A stretch of 64,000 nucleotides of DNA from Leptospirillum sp. (GCA_027315205.1 DAHUYM010000005.1:94199-158198); one strand, 5' to 3'; counted from the stretch's first letter, positions 1 to 7,768 are shown. The notes: generated by a model not told the origin, from the sequence alone. Numbers and translations are program-made.

Positions 1-836
1 GAAACCCGTTCATTGTGGACCGTCTCCTTCGTCTTTCCTTCCGAATAAACCATACGGAACTGCTTCTGCCCGAGGTTTTTCCGGATGATGGACCGATGAC
101 CGGTCTTGAAGGTCGGCTTGAAAACATAGAACTCGTCCGGATCCACGTTCCCCTGGACGACGTTCTCGCCCAATCCGTAAGCACCCGTGATAAACACCAC
201 GTCCCTGAAGCCGGTTTCCGTGTCGAGGCTGAACATCACTCCGCTCGACCCCTTGTCGGAGCGGACCATCTTCATGACCCCAATCGAAAGGGCGATGTCG
301 AAGTGATCGAATCCCTTGTCGACCCGATACGAGATCGCCCGGTCGGTAAACAGGGAGGCAAAGCACTTGAGACAGGCTTCCTTCAGTTCCGCGAAACCCC
401 GGATATTGAGATAGGTATCCTGCTGGCCCGCGAACGACGCGGTTGGTAGATCCTCTGCAGTCGCCGAACTCCTTACGGCGACGTCCGGGTTTTCCCCGTA
501 CTCCTTCCCCAGGATTTCGTAGCCCTTCCCGATTTCCATCCAGAGATCCTCGGGAATCGGGGCACCCAGAATAAGATCCCTCGCACGTTTTCCGCGCTTC
601 GCCAAATCATCCATATTGTGGCGATCAAGACCGCTTAGAGTCTGCTTCAGCTGGTCCCGTATCCCGGCAGAATCGAGGATATGCCAGTAGGCATCCGCCG
701 TGATGGCGAAACCGTTGGGCACCTTGACCCCCTGGGGCACCAGCTCCTGATAAGCCTCACCCAATGATGCGTTCTTGCCTCCCACAAGATGAAGGTCTGT
801 CAGTTTGATCTCATTAAAAAAACGGATGTATTTCAT
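1..836 (-). CDS. ppsA: Phosphoenolpyruvate synthase, N-terminal part (cut by window edge)
   Basis: PEP synthase converts pyruvate, ATP and water to PEP, AMP and phosphate in the cytoplasm, feeding gluconeogenesis and, in organisms with the reductive TCA cycle, carbon assimilation. About 278 N-terminal residues are present, reading [10 protein letters not shown] near residue 18 and the nucleotide-binding segment [20 protein letters not shown], both hallmarks of the PEP-utiliser/pyruvate phosphate dikinase ATP-grasp domain; the swivelling phosphohistidine and PEP-binding domains lie outside. The ATG at 836 is preceded by GAAAGGGAG at normal spacing. The reading frame stays open to the left edge. 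Pyruvate phosphate dikinase is the main alternative, but the start [10 protein letters not shown] is the PEP synthase form. Confidence 0.88.
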   Translation of the reverse strand, partial: MKYIRFFNEIKLTDLHLVGGKNASLGEAYQELVPQGVKVPNGFAITADAYWHILDSAGIRDQLKQTLSGLDRHNMDDLAKRGKRARDLILGAPIPEDLWMEIGKGYEILGKEYGENPDVAVRSSATAEDLPTASFAGQQDTYLNIRGFAELKEACLKCFASLFTDRAISYRVDKGFDHFDIALSIGVMKMVRSDKGSSGVMFSLDTETGFRDVVFITGAYGLGENVVQGNVDPDEFYVFKPTFKTGHRSIIRKNLGQKQFRMVYSEGKTKETVHNERV

Positions 837-892
837 CGACTCCCTTTCAGGCAAAAAAAGAGCGGACCCCTCCCCTTTGCGGCGAAGGAGGT

Positions 893-919
893 AAAAAAGG
901 CCCCATTGGCAAGGGCCTC
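893..919 (-). terminator. Rho-independent terminator after the sigma-54 activator gene
   Basis: Read on the minus strand, AGGCCC and GGGGCCT form a stem around an eight-base loop and are followed directly by TTTTTT. It lies between the stop of the activator gene (966) and the start of ppsA (836), so it separates the two transcription units. Confidence 0.75.
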
Positions 920-965
920 TGATCCTTCTTGAGACTATAAAGGGTAGGAAACTTTCAGAAAATAA

Positions 966-1940
966 TCAAGGCGAACGTCGATCCCCATCACCTGCGGATA
1001 GCGGACGATTTTTCCCGTAGCGGCGTATTTTCCGACGGTACGTCGTCGGTGAAAGCCCTGTAATCCGCCTTCCGGCCCCATGATCTCCTCCGGAAGACCT
1101 GATAACCTGGGAAAAATAAGACGTCTCCCAGGTTTCCCGGGCCGCGAGATATTCCTGACAGGTCGTCTCCGTATCTTCCGGGAAGAAGAGATCGGCCGTA
1201 AGGCAATCGTTTCTTGCGTGAAGAAGGGCCGATGACGTTTTCTCGGACAACTCCCGGACATTCCCCGGCCAATGATAGGACAGGAGAAGGGACATGACGC
1301 TTTCCTCCAGTCGGGGAACATTTTTTCGATAGAGTTTTGAAAAATGCCGGACGAAACCCCAGAGAAGATCCGGAAGATCCTCCAGTCGTTCCTTCAACGG
1401 AGGAAGCAGGATGCGGTGGGTCTTGAGCCGGAAATACAGATCTTCGCGCAGCTGCCCTTCTTCCCAAAGGGTTTTGAGCGGCACGTTGGTGGCAAGCACC
1501 ACCCGGGCGCCCGTTGTCCGGATCTGCAGGGAACCGACCGGCAAGTAGGTCCGTGTCTCGAGAACCCGGAGGAATTTCGGCTGAAGCTCCAGGCTCATGC
1601 TGTTGAATTCGTCGAGGAAAAGTGTGCCCTTGTCCGCCGCCTCGAACAGTCCCTCCCTGTTTTCAGTGGCTCCCGTAAAGGCTCCTTTCCGGTACCCGTA
1701 GAAATGGCTCTCGAAGAGGGCAACCGGGATTTCCGCCATATTGACCGGATAGAAAGGCCCCGAAGACCTCAGGGAGCGCTCGTGTAGAGCCCTCACGAAG
1801 AGTTCCTTCCCGGTCCCTGTTTCCCCTTCGACAACGACGATCACGTCATGAGGAGCCAGCACGTTCAAATCCCGGAGGGCTTTCCGGTACGCCTGTGAAC
1901 GGCTGTTTTCCATGACGGCATTTTCCCCTTCCAAATCCAT
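966..1940 (-). CDS. Sigma-54-dependent transcriptional activator without receiver domain
   Basis: Bacterial enhancer-binding AAA+ protein that would remodel sigma-54 RNA polymerase using ATP. Visible are Walker A GETGTGKE (about 39-46), the sigma-54 contact loop GAFTGA (86-91), Walker B GTLFLDE (105-111), an arginine-rich sensor region, and the YHWPGNVREL segment. The C-terminus (about 280-310, GLSPTTYRRKIRRYG) looks like a Fis-type helix-turn-helix. At 324 residues it has no N-terminal sensory or receiver domain, like PspF-type proteins, so its activity would be set by a partner protein or by expression. The start at 1940 has GGGAGG abutting it, which is too close; an in-frame ATG at 1913 with GGAAGGGG upstream is a fair alternative. 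Two -24/-12 promoter sequences lie nearby at 3077 and 4121. Confidence 0.88.
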   Translation of the reverse strand: MDLEGENAVMENSRSQAYRKALRDLNVLAPHDVIVVVEGETGTGKELFVRALHERSLRSSGPFYPVNMAEIPVALFESHFYGYRKGAFTGATENREGLFEAADKGTLFLDEFNSMSLELQPKFLRVLETRTYLPVGSLQIRTTGARVVLATNVPLKTLWEEGQLREDLYFRLKTHRILLPPLKERLEDLPDLLWGFVRHFSKLYRKNVPRLEESVMSLLLSYHWPGNVRELSEKTSSALLHARNDCLTADLFFPEDTETTCQEYLAARETWETSYFSQVIRSSGGDHGAGRRITGLSPTTYRRKIRRYGKNRPLSAGDGDRRSP

Positions 1941-2293
1941 CCTCCCTTATAAGTGGTCGTTCCATTCCCCGTTCCATGCGTTTCTGAACGAACCTTGAAA
2001 AAAGAAGCCCGTTTTTACGACATTTCAACATTCCTCACAAGACGAAGTTCTGTGATGGAGACCGCTTTCATTCATCAAGGGGTTTTCTCAAAACGATTTC
2101 AGGATTCCTGATATTGAGAGCGTGTTCCTGAGGCATGCATAAAATGAATGGAGGAGAACGTCAAATGCGTCTTCAAGGCGATCCTGAACCGGCCGGATGG
2201 CCCATTGCGGGAGAGGACACCAAATATTCGATTTTCCGCCAGAATGCCACCCGGGGATCGGATCGACTTCTCATCCTTATAATAAGGATCCTT
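1941..2293. other. Intergenic region without a convincing gene
   Basis: This stretch lies between the activator gene and the convergent end of the 2294-2959 gene. A plus-strand reading frame from an ATG at 2165 has a good GGAGGAG ribosome site, but it runs 135 bp antisense into the next gene and codes for nothing recognisable. I do not call it, but a small leader peptide or RNA is possible. Confidence 0.4.
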
Positions 2294-2959
2294 TCAACGC
2301 TCCATCATTTTTTCATAAACATCCCAAAGAATAAGAATAAGGATCATCAATCCCCAGGCCAGATAAATCGCCCATTTCGTCCCGAGGAGACCGGAGCGGA
2401 CCCCAGACGTAGTGACAAGGTCCTTTAACGGGAGGCGAAGAGCCGGATCCTGGGAGAAATAGTCCAATATCGCTTCATAAAGGAACGGGTCCCGGATCTC
2501 ACCGCGGAAGAGTTCAATCAATGGTTGCCCTTCCGACATCAGGCAAAACGTGGCGGGCGGATATTTTTTTCCGGTTTCCGATACGGCGCGAACCGATGAA
2601 ATGGGTATGTCGACGGGAGAGACGTCCTTTCCGGAAACATTCTGCGAAATCCGGACGTCGGAGGACGTGACCCGAATCGTGACGGCCGGCTTTTCAAGAT
2701 AACGGACGAGAATCTGATAAATCCCTGGAAGCAGGAGATAGCCCGCGGCCGCCGGTACGAACCATCGTCCCTCAACGCCAACGGCGTGGATCGAAAGGAG
2801 TAAAACGGCAGAGAGAACAGAAAAAACGAACACTGTACGGACACTGGGCACCACTCGTCTCCCCCGACCGGGTATGGTGTACACGGTGAGCGTCCAGGGA
2901 AAAGCTGGATAACTTCGGGGTGTCTTATCTACGTATTCGACAGTTTGCGGTGCGTTCAC
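2294..2959 (-). CDS. Membrane protein of unknown function
   Basis: 221 residues, not recognised. Hydrophobic segments at about 45-60 and 68-85 could form a hairpin in the inner membrane, followed by a soluble domain of about 100 residues with alternating beta-type patterning (VTIRVTSSDVRISQNVSG), then a C-terminal membrane segment at about 198-213. This resembles small bacterial PH-like membrane proteins in layout only. It is transcribed divergently from the gene at 3142, across a region carrying a sigma-54-type promoter for the opposite strand. Confidence 0.65.
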   Translation of the reverse strand: MNAPQTVEYVDKTPRSYPAFPWTLTVYTIPGRGRRVVPSVRTVFVFSVLSAVLLLSIHAVGVEGRWFVPAAAGYLLLPGIYQILVRYLEKPAVTIRVTSSDVRISQNVSGKDVSPVDIPISSVRAVSETGKKYPPATFCLMSEGQPLIELFRGEIRDPFLYEAILDYFSQDPALRLPLKDLVTTSGVRSGLLGTKWAIYLAWGLMILILILWDVYEKMMER

Positions 2960-3076
2960 CCGAACCTCACAGTGTCGTCAGAAGATTCATTCCATTTTGT
3001 ATTTATATTAACAATAATGTTTGACTTAAATCCTGCATCAATGCGACGGCGATCACACATCCTTAACGGACGTTAC

Positions 3077-3092
3077 TGGTATCTTCCTTGCT
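3077..3092 (+). promoter_or_regulatory. Putative sigma-54 (-24/-12) promoter
   Basis: TGGTATCTTCCTTGCT matches the pattern TGGCACG-N4-TTGCW with the invariant GG and GC exactly ten bases apart. It lies 50 bp ahead of the GTG start at 3142. A sigma-54 activator gene sits 1.1 kb away. Confidence 0.55.
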
Positions 3093-3141
3093 TAAACTAA
3101 TGGCAAGTTTTGATTTCGGTCTTTACAGGGAGGCAAATAAA

Positions 3142-3762
3142 GTGGAAAAGACAACAGGGGTGCTGAACATGAAACACGGACATTTTTCCCTTCTCCGATT
3201 TCTCCACATTGTCGGGATGGGGATTTTCTTTGTCCTCTCCTATGTCTTCGAGGCCCCATCCACTGTTTTCGCCCTGGACAATGGTGACAACAAGCGCGGC
3301 ACATCAAAATCCCTGATTGGAGGGGTTGTCGTTCACATCGAAAAACGTACTGCCGGCCATATAAAGCTGCTACTGGACCGCACCCCTCTGGATGTCAACA
3401 ACCGCCCCGTCTGTCAGAAACCTACGGGTAAACTCGTAACCGTTCTCGCGGGCAAGGACTTCGAAGCCGCCCACGAGAACAGCGCTTTCGTCGTCATGGA
3501 AGACCCAAGCGACCCGTTGCCCTCGCATCTCGCCGTCGGCGACTGCCTGACAGTGACCGGCAACGATATCGACCGGGTGGATCCCGCCACGGGCAAAGAA
3601 GACGAGGACAGCATTCAGATCGTCCGTTCGTTAAAAAATAAGTCGATTCGCATGATTCAGGCCCTTTCTGTCACCCTCTGGCCCGACGGCCTGTCCTTGA
3701 ACTCCCACCATAATCTTTCACTCTCGAAACCCTCTCCCGCCCACAATCTCCATCCCCTCTGA
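3142..3762 (+). CDS. Secreted or membrane-anchored protein of unknown function
   Basis: 206 residues from a GTG start chosen because AGGGAGG lies eight bases ahead of it; the reading frame is open further upstream, and an ATG at 3169 lacks a ribosome site. A hydrophobic stretch at about residues 20-38 (VGMGIFFVLSYVFEAP) followed by a small-residue region looks like a signal peptide, giving a mature protein beginning near ALDNGDN. The mature part has short beta-rich segments (GGVVVHIEKR, KLVTVLAGKD, GDCLTVTGND) that suggest a small beta-barrel, and a basic C-terminal tail. I recognise no family. Its likely sigma-54 promoter links it to the nearby activator. Confidence 0.65.
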   Translation: MEKTTGVLNMKHGHFSLLRFLHIVGMGIFFVLSYVFEAPSTVFALDNGDNKRGTSKSLIGGVVVHIEKRTAGHIKLLLDRTPLDVNNRPVCQKPTGKLVTVLAGKDFEAAHENSAFVVMEDPSDPLPSHLAVGDCLTVTGNDIDRVDPATGKEDEDSIQIVRSLKNKSIRMIQALSVTLWPDGLSLNSHHNLSLSKPSPAHNLHPL

Positions 3763-3784
3763 GCAGAAGGCCTGAACGCGAATT

Positions 3785-3822
3785 GGGGGAGACGGACGAG
3801 GGACCGTTTTCCCCATTTTTTT
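3785..3822 (+). terminator. Rho-independent terminator
   Basis: GGGGGAGACGG pairs with CCGTTTTCCCC through an eleven-pair stem with several G-U pairs and an eight-base loop, followed by ATTTTTTT. It lies 23 bp after the stop of the gene ending at 3762. Confidence 0.75.
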
Positions 3823-4058
3823 CCATAGCCTTCACGCGTTATCCGCTATATTAATCCCACACCCCTAGATCAACTTGGTCAACCACGTTTTCCAAAAAGT
3901 GCCAGGGCCATCGTTCGAACATAATGTCGCAAGTGCACGGTGCATGACTTCTTCAGCCTTAAACAACTACCTCTGGCAGCCTGCTCACTTTTTCCGGACA
4001 GCTCCGCATCTCGGATCACCGACAATAAAGATAAAAGAAGAAAACAAATTTGTCGCCT
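3823..4058. other. AT-richer intergenic region
   Basis: No gene is convincing here. A 73-codon frame beginning with TTG at 3875 lacks a ribosome site and family features. The region is the leader of the next transcription unit and ends at the inverted repeat and sigma-54-type promoter. Confidence 0.4.
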
Positions 4059-4079
4059 TCTCTGACAAAAACTCCAGAT
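4059..4079. promoter_or_regulatory. Inverted repeat, candidate activator-binding site
   Basis: TTTGTC and GACAAA form a perfect inverted repeat with a nine-base spacer, about 45 bp upstream of the -24 element at 4121. A second palindrome, CCTTTTAAAAGG, lies at 4105-4116. Either could be an upstream activating sequence; this is inference. Confidence 0.3.
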
Positions 4080-4120
4080 CGTTCACGTCCTCCTAGAGAA
4101 CAATCCTTTTAAAAGGACAA

Positions 4121-4136
4121 TGGAACACATTTTGCT
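4121..4136 (+). promoter_or_regulatory. Putative sigma-54 (-24/-12) promoter
   Basis: TGGAACACATTTTGCT has GG and GC ten bases apart and TTGCT at -12. It lies about 90 bp ahead of the DUF2844 gene at 4226. Confidence 0.55.
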
Positions 4137-4225
4137 TAACTTATCACAGCGGAAGTCCGGAACGATCGTTGGGTTCCGACGCTCACCGATGAAATATGTC
4201 GCACCACGTGAGGGAGGAAGTCCCC

Positions 4226-4765
4226 ATGAATCGAAACAACATCAGAAACCCATACATACCGTCCGGGCTTGGGCGCATATTTTCGATAACGGGCCTGGCC
4301 GCCTGTCTTTTGGCCCTCTCCATTCTCCCTGCCCATGCCGCCCTGGGAGAGTCTGCCGTTTCGGCGGCCGAAGACGCGGATGCCCTTTCCATGCATATGG
4401 TCGGCGCGGAACCCTGCCAATTTGAAAAACAGGACATGAGCCGACCGGAAACCCTCAGGCAAGAACCCTGTATCTTCTACGAACTCAAATCCCACTTTCC
4501 CGGTATCCGCGTGAGGGAGTACGTCAGCCTCTCCAGTCCGGGAAAAATCTTTGCCGTCTATTGGGAAGGGTCCGGCAAAATCTCGTCGATCCTGGGAAAG
4601 GATGTCGCCGCGTTTCGTTCCGTCCTAAAGTCCAAGGGCAACACGATCAAAACGGGTGATCTCCTGATTTTCAGAAACAGCACGGGAAACAGGTATCTCG
4701 TGATCGACCAGAGCCTTGTCCCGAAAGGGATGTCGTTCATGACGATCAGCTCGGCCGGAAACTGA
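4226..4765 (+). CDS. DUF2844 family exported protein
   Basis: 179 residues. The start at 4226 is chosen over the upstream ATG at 4196 because GAGGGAGG lies at good spacing and the product then begins with a clear signal peptide (hydrophobic core at about 17-33, cleavage after PAHA). The mature N-terminus ALGESAVSAAEDADAL and the later VREYVSLSSPGKIFAVYWEG follow the pattern of DUF2844 proteins, small periplasmic proteins of unknown function that usually sit beside a DUF3443 gene. No DUF3443 gene is seen here. Two cysteines of the mature protein (in EPCQFE and EPCIFY) could form a disulfide. It is likely under the sigma-54-type promoter at 4121. Confidence 0.75.
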   Translation: MNRNNIRNPYIPSGLGRIFSITGLAACLLALSILPAHAALGESAVSAAEDADALSMHMVGAEPCQFEKQDMSRPETLRQEPCIFYELKSHFPGIRVREYVSLSSPGKIFAVYWEGSGKISSILGKDVAAFRSVLKSKGNTIKTGDLLIFRNSTGNRYLVIDQSLVPKGMSFMTISSAGN

Positions 4766-4828
4766 CCCTGCAAAGGATGTCCCCGAGGGCTGCTTCCGGG
4801 GCGATTTTCTCTCGGGGCTCTCCCCGGT

Positions 4829-5422
4829 GTGGATGTGTCCGGCATCCGGGATTTGAAAACGCGTTGCATGGGACATCTCATGAGGAACGATATGGACCCC
4901 GAGTTCGGACTCGAAGCGGATGCGATCTCTTCCACACTCTTGCGCGCGCACGCGCAGGAAACCCATATGGATGTCTACACTTCCCTGTATCGATTTTTCC
5001 TGATCGGTTCCCCCTGCCTGTCTGTCTGGCCACTGGAGCCCGAAGGCGCCCGAAAGATCGATGAGGGAAGATTCCGGAACGCGCTGTACGATAAAATGTC
5101 CGGACTCGTTTTCATGAACGTTTCGACCGGTCACTCCAGCATCCTTCCTTGCTGGCTGGAAGCCCTGCACTGCACCGACTTTTCCAAAGCGTATCCCGGG
5201 GGCTGGCATCCTTCTCAAATCGGTCCATGGAATTACATCGAACTGTTTTCCAGTCGTTATATCGACCGGGGACATGGGCTTTTTCTTCCCGAAATCGACG
5301 AGGATCCGCTTCGATCGTTGCACCATTCCCGTGGTTTTTCATGGACAGTTCCGGAACTGAGCGCATTCGGACGATATACGTCACAGGACAAGATCGCCGC
5401 GTTCCCTACGCTCTCGAAATAA
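4829..5422 (+). CDS. Hypothetical protein, start uncertain
   Basis: The codons from about 4892 to the stop at 5422 look like real coding sequence: the third-position bias matches the neighbours and the residue mix is balanced, with segments such as GPWNYIELFSSRYIDRG. I recognise no family. The frame is the same as that of the DUF2844 gene and is open from its TGA at 4763-4765. Candidate starts are GTG at 4829, and ATG at 4868, 4880 and 4892; only the last has a ribosome-site-like AGGAA, and it is close. An antisense frame (4625-5326) covers the same DNA but has no family features. The 3' end overlaps the convergent glycosylase gene by 17 bp. Confidence 0.5.
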   Translation: MDVSGIRDLKTRCMGHLMRNDMDPEFGLEADAISSTLLRAHAQETHMDVYTSLYRFFLIGSPCLSVWPLEPEGARKIDEGRFRNALYDKMSGLVFMNVSTGHSSILPCWLEALHCTDFSKAYPGGWHPSQIGPWNYIELFSSRYIDRGHGLFLPEIDEDPLRSLHHSRGFSWTVPELSAFGRYTSQDKIAAFPTLSK

Positions 5423-5957
5423 ACGGATTGCCTTTCAGGTAGAACCGCAAAAGACGCCTGGCCCACGTCCCGGCATACTCCACCCCGATTCGTGGCCTTT
5501 TGACGATCACGGGTTCTTCGCCAACTCCTGCCGAGCCGATGTGAAAATCGTCGCTTACGAGATCGCGGCCATTCATATTCCCGTCAATATGCATCGCCTT
5601 GCACAGGAGCCCGGGACCCTTCGTCCGACCTTCAAGATTCCGGACCGGTTCAAGCGCACGCAACAGGACCGCTGATGCATGTCCTTCCCGTTCGGTGACG
5701 ACGTTCATGCAAAAGTGCATGCCGTAGATCATATAAACATAGGCATGACCCGGAGGACCGAACATGATTTTCGTCCTTTTCGTGTGCCCGCGAGACGAAT
5801 GCGAAGCACGGTCATGATCTCCCAGGTAGGCTTCGACCTCCACGATCTTTCCGATCCGCTCCACGCCCCCGATCCGGTGCACCAGATATTTTCCGAGAAG
5901 TTCTTTGGCGACAGTCGTCGTTTCCCTATCGAAAAAAGAACGGGGCAGGATCTCCAT
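5406..5957 (-). CDS. mpg: 3-methyladenine DNA glycosylase (AAG/MPG family)
   Basis: Base-excision repair enzyme that removes alkylated and deaminated purines from DNA. The 184-residue protein from ATG 5957 has the family landmarks ELLGKYLVHR, the catalytic segment VEVEAYLGDHDRASHS, the GPPGHAYVYMIYGMHFCMNVVT strand (in part, about 65-85) and a C-terminal RIGV motif. The start is chosen because GGGAG lies about nine bases upstream and the product then begins MEILPRSFFDR like its relatives; the frame remains open to an ATG at 6110, which would add 51 residues unlike the family. It converges on the hypothetical gene ending at 5422. Confidence 0.88.
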   Translation of the reverse strand: MEILPRSFFDRETTTVAKELLGKYLVHRIGGVERIGKIVEVEAYLGDHDRASHSSRGHTKRTKIMFGPPGHAYVYMIYGMHFCMNVVTEREGHASAVLLRALEPVRNLEGRTKGPGLLCKAMHIDGNMNGRDLVSDDFHIGSAGVGEEPVIVKRPRIGVEYAGTWARRLLRFYLKGNPFISRA

Positions 5958-6355
5958 GTGAAAGATCTCCCACTCTTCATGGCTTCCAGATTCTCCTTTT
6001 CCAAGCCCGCCGGTCGTCATCGCTTCAATGATTTCCTGATTTCCGCACATTGGAAAATCGAATTGGCTTTCCGAAAATGGATACGTCCGAGCGGAGGTGT
6101 CTTGGCTCATCCCCTAACCGAAATGGTTCACAAAAGCCTGAAACCGGATCATTCAATATGCTTTTGAGAAACCTCATACGGATCCTTTTTAACCTCCGAC
6201 ATCGGTAAAAACAACCCGTTCAAAGACGCTATTAATTCTCAAAAGACCACGGCAGGCATAGATCTGTGCGATTCATACCCTTTCTCAGGCATCCTATAGT
6301 GTTCAATCAATTTAACGAAATTTTTTCTCTATACAAAAAGGACGTAAAATTTTAA
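5958..6355. other. Intergenic region, increasingly AT-rich
   Basis: This is the leader of the glycosylase gene and, on the right, the upstream region of the small basic peptide gene. No coding sequence is supported. The AT-rich part from about 6300 leads into the promoter at 6356. Confidence 0.4.
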
Positions 6356-6384
6356 TTGATTATTGTTATGTATGTCGGTATTAT
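6356..6384 (+). promoter_or_regulatory. Sigma-70 promoter of the H1-like peptide gene
   Basis: TTGATT and TATTAT are separated by exactly 17 bp in very AT-rich sequence. Transcription would start near 6391. Confidence 0.6.
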
Positions 6385-6397
6385 TTGTTCAATACAT

Positions 6398-6413
6398 AGG
6401 GATAGTGATCCCT
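6398..6413. promoter_or_regulatory. Perfect palindrome in the 5' leader
   Basis: AGGGAT-AGTG-ATCCCT is a perfect six-base-pair inverted repeat with a four-base spacer, just downstream of the predicted transcription start and 24 bp before the ATG. It could be an operator or an mRNA hairpin. Confidence 0.4.
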
Positions 6414-6436
6414 GTATATAAAAAAGGAGGATAAGA

Positions 6437-6538
6437 ATGCCTACAGCAAAGAAAGCCACCAAAACCACCAAAACAGCTGCAACCAAGAAAACGACTAAGG
6501 TGGCAAAAGCGGCTAAGGCACCTGCTAAGAAAAAATAG
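6437..6538 (+). CDS. Histone H1-like lysine/alanine/threonine-rich peptide, 33 residues
   Basis: A 34-codon gene with AAAAGGAGG six bases ahead of its ATG. It has its own promoter upstream and a strong terminator 8 bp after the stop. The product begins MPTAKKATKTTKTAATKK and ends APAKKK; it consists almost entirely of Lys, Ala and Thr with no acidic residue, like the C-terminal tail of histone H1 and the bacterial Hc1/AlgP-type nucleoid proteins. Binding to DNA or RNA is an inference from charge. The gene is too short for routine calling, and the complete set of signals is the best argument that it is real. Confidence 0.72.
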   Translation: MPTAKKATKTTKTAATKKTTKVAKAAKAPAKKK

Positions 6539-6545
6539 TCCAAAG

Positions 6546-6585
6546 GGCAGGGGACGCTTCACTCGAGTGCGCCCCCTGCCTCTTT
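6546..6585 (+). terminator. Strong rho-independent terminator
   Basis: GGCAGGGG-A-CGC pairs with GCG-C-CCCCTGCC around a loop of about eleven bases and is followed by TCTTT. It directly follows the H1-like gene. Confidence 0.75.
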
Positions 6586-6609
6586 CCCCGTCTCCTGGCG
6601 CCTTGCAGA

Positions 6610-6987
6610 TTATCGGATGGAGATTCCAGAAAATAAGCCAAAAGAGATACTCCTAGTCTGGCTTGATTGACGTTCCAGGCCGACCTCAGTTGTCCCCTCA
6701 ACCATTTCGCTTGACCTCAATTCGACGGTGACCCGTTGTATGTCTACCGGAACGGGTATTCTTACCCGAAAATTCCGAGACATACAAAAATGATTGTTGA
6801 TCAACAACAAGGTCGGCACGATTCACTTTTTGGAGGATTCTTCTCCTTTCTTTCCGATCCGGGAGATCCTTCAAAAATGCTGTTTCGATGACCGGGATCG
6901 GGACGTCCAGGACCGTACCATTCGCTAACCCGTAATGATCGCTCCAGCCAAGATGATCGCCGCAACGATCGCCATGAAGATCTTCAT
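6610..6987 (-). pseudogene. Possible decayed gene for a small exported protein
   Basis: Three frames seem to hold successive pieces of one small gene. An ATG at 6987 with GGAGG just ahead encodes a 20-residue hydrophobic peptide resembling a signal peptide (MKIFMAIVAAIILAG), ending in TAG at 6925. The next frame continues with a hydrophilic segment (DVPIPVIETAFLKDLPDRKE), and a third frame ends with RIPVPVDIQRVTVELRSSEM and stops at 6610. Two frameshifts would join them. Alternatively the first part is an intact 20-residue membrane peptide gene and the rest is noise. No family is recognised. Confidence 0.3.
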
Positions 6988-7144
6988 GAGGCCTCCTTCC
7001 CCTGCCGATGTTTCTCCCGGTTCGCACTCGAACCGCATGCCCATTAATTAAGCAATTATCTTGCCGAGAATGTGCAAACCGTAATACCCGAAGCAGGAGG
7101 GAAAAGGGACAGGCACAACCCGGAAGCGAAAATATCCTGAGAAC

Positions 7145-7768
7145 TTACATGCGTCTCACGAACCGGGGAGCGATCGCATAGTACAGCTGCACGGCGAAAA
7201 TGAACCCGATGCTCAAATGAATGCTGAAGATGCACAAAAAGGCACCAAAGGCATAGAGAACCTGCGCGATCGTGATCCTTCTCTTGATCGCCAGGGGAAC
7301 ACCAGGATCCATGTCGGCTTTCAGGAGCCCGAGGTGTGTCGCGCAGTTCCAGCTCAAATAAAGCGCGACCCCCAGAAGAAGGATATTCGCCCAATAAACA
7401 ACAAGTGCGACCCTGAGCGTCGGGTAGCCGGCCAGGAGCTGTGTCGAGAACGGGATGAGGGTGACTGCGAACAAAAAAAGAAGGTGAACCCAGGTCAGGC
7501 TCCTGTGGGATTTTTCGAGGAAATTGAGCTGTGTTTGCTGACCGACCCAAAAAATGCCGAGGGTCAGGAAACTCATCAGGTACATCACGATCCGGGGGGA
7601 CATACGGGAAAGGGCATGTACCAGATCATGTTCGGAATGCACCATTGACGGGATCGGAAGATGAAGGTCCAGGACAAGAAGGGTCATGGAAACAGCGAAG
7701 ATCCCGTCGCTCAGGGCCGCGAGGCGTTCCACGCTCTGGCCGGCGATCCGATTGTACGAGAGCATCAT
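7145..7768 (-). CDS. TMEM175/DUF1211 family membrane protein (putative K+ channel)
   Basis: 207 residues with six predicted membrane segments. The N-terminal helix carries LAALSDGIFAVSMTLLVLDL, matching the (F)SDG-x-x-A selectivity motif of TMEM175/DUF1211 proteins, in which bacterial members are tetrameric potassium channels. Further helices lie at about 58-76, 88-108, 117-137 and 165-200. Leucine replaces the first Phe of the FSDG motif. The gene stands alone, transcribed away from the SnoaL-like gene at 7946. Confidence 0.82.
   Translation of the reverse strand: MMLSYNRIAGQSVERLAALSDGIFAVSMTLLVLDLHLPIPSMVHSEHDLVHALSRMSPRIVMYLMSFLTLGIFWVGQQTQLNFLEKSHRSLTWVHLLFLFAVTLIPFSTQLLAGYPTLRVALVVYWANILLLGVALYLSWNCATHLGLLKADMDPGVPLAIKRRITIAQVLYAFGAFLCIFSIHLSIGFIFAVQLYYAIAPRFVRRM

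Noticed and set aside
2135..2428. Plus-strand small frame with a good ribosome site
   Set aside because: It runs 135 bp antisense into the 2294-2959 gene, has no family features and its residues look like untranslated sequence.
3875..4096. 73-codon plus-strand frame
   Set aside because: TTG start without ribosome site, in a promoter region; no family pattern.
4625..5326. 233-codon minus-strand frame
   Set aside because: Antisense to the DUF2844 gene and to a better plus-strand frame; codon bias does not support it.
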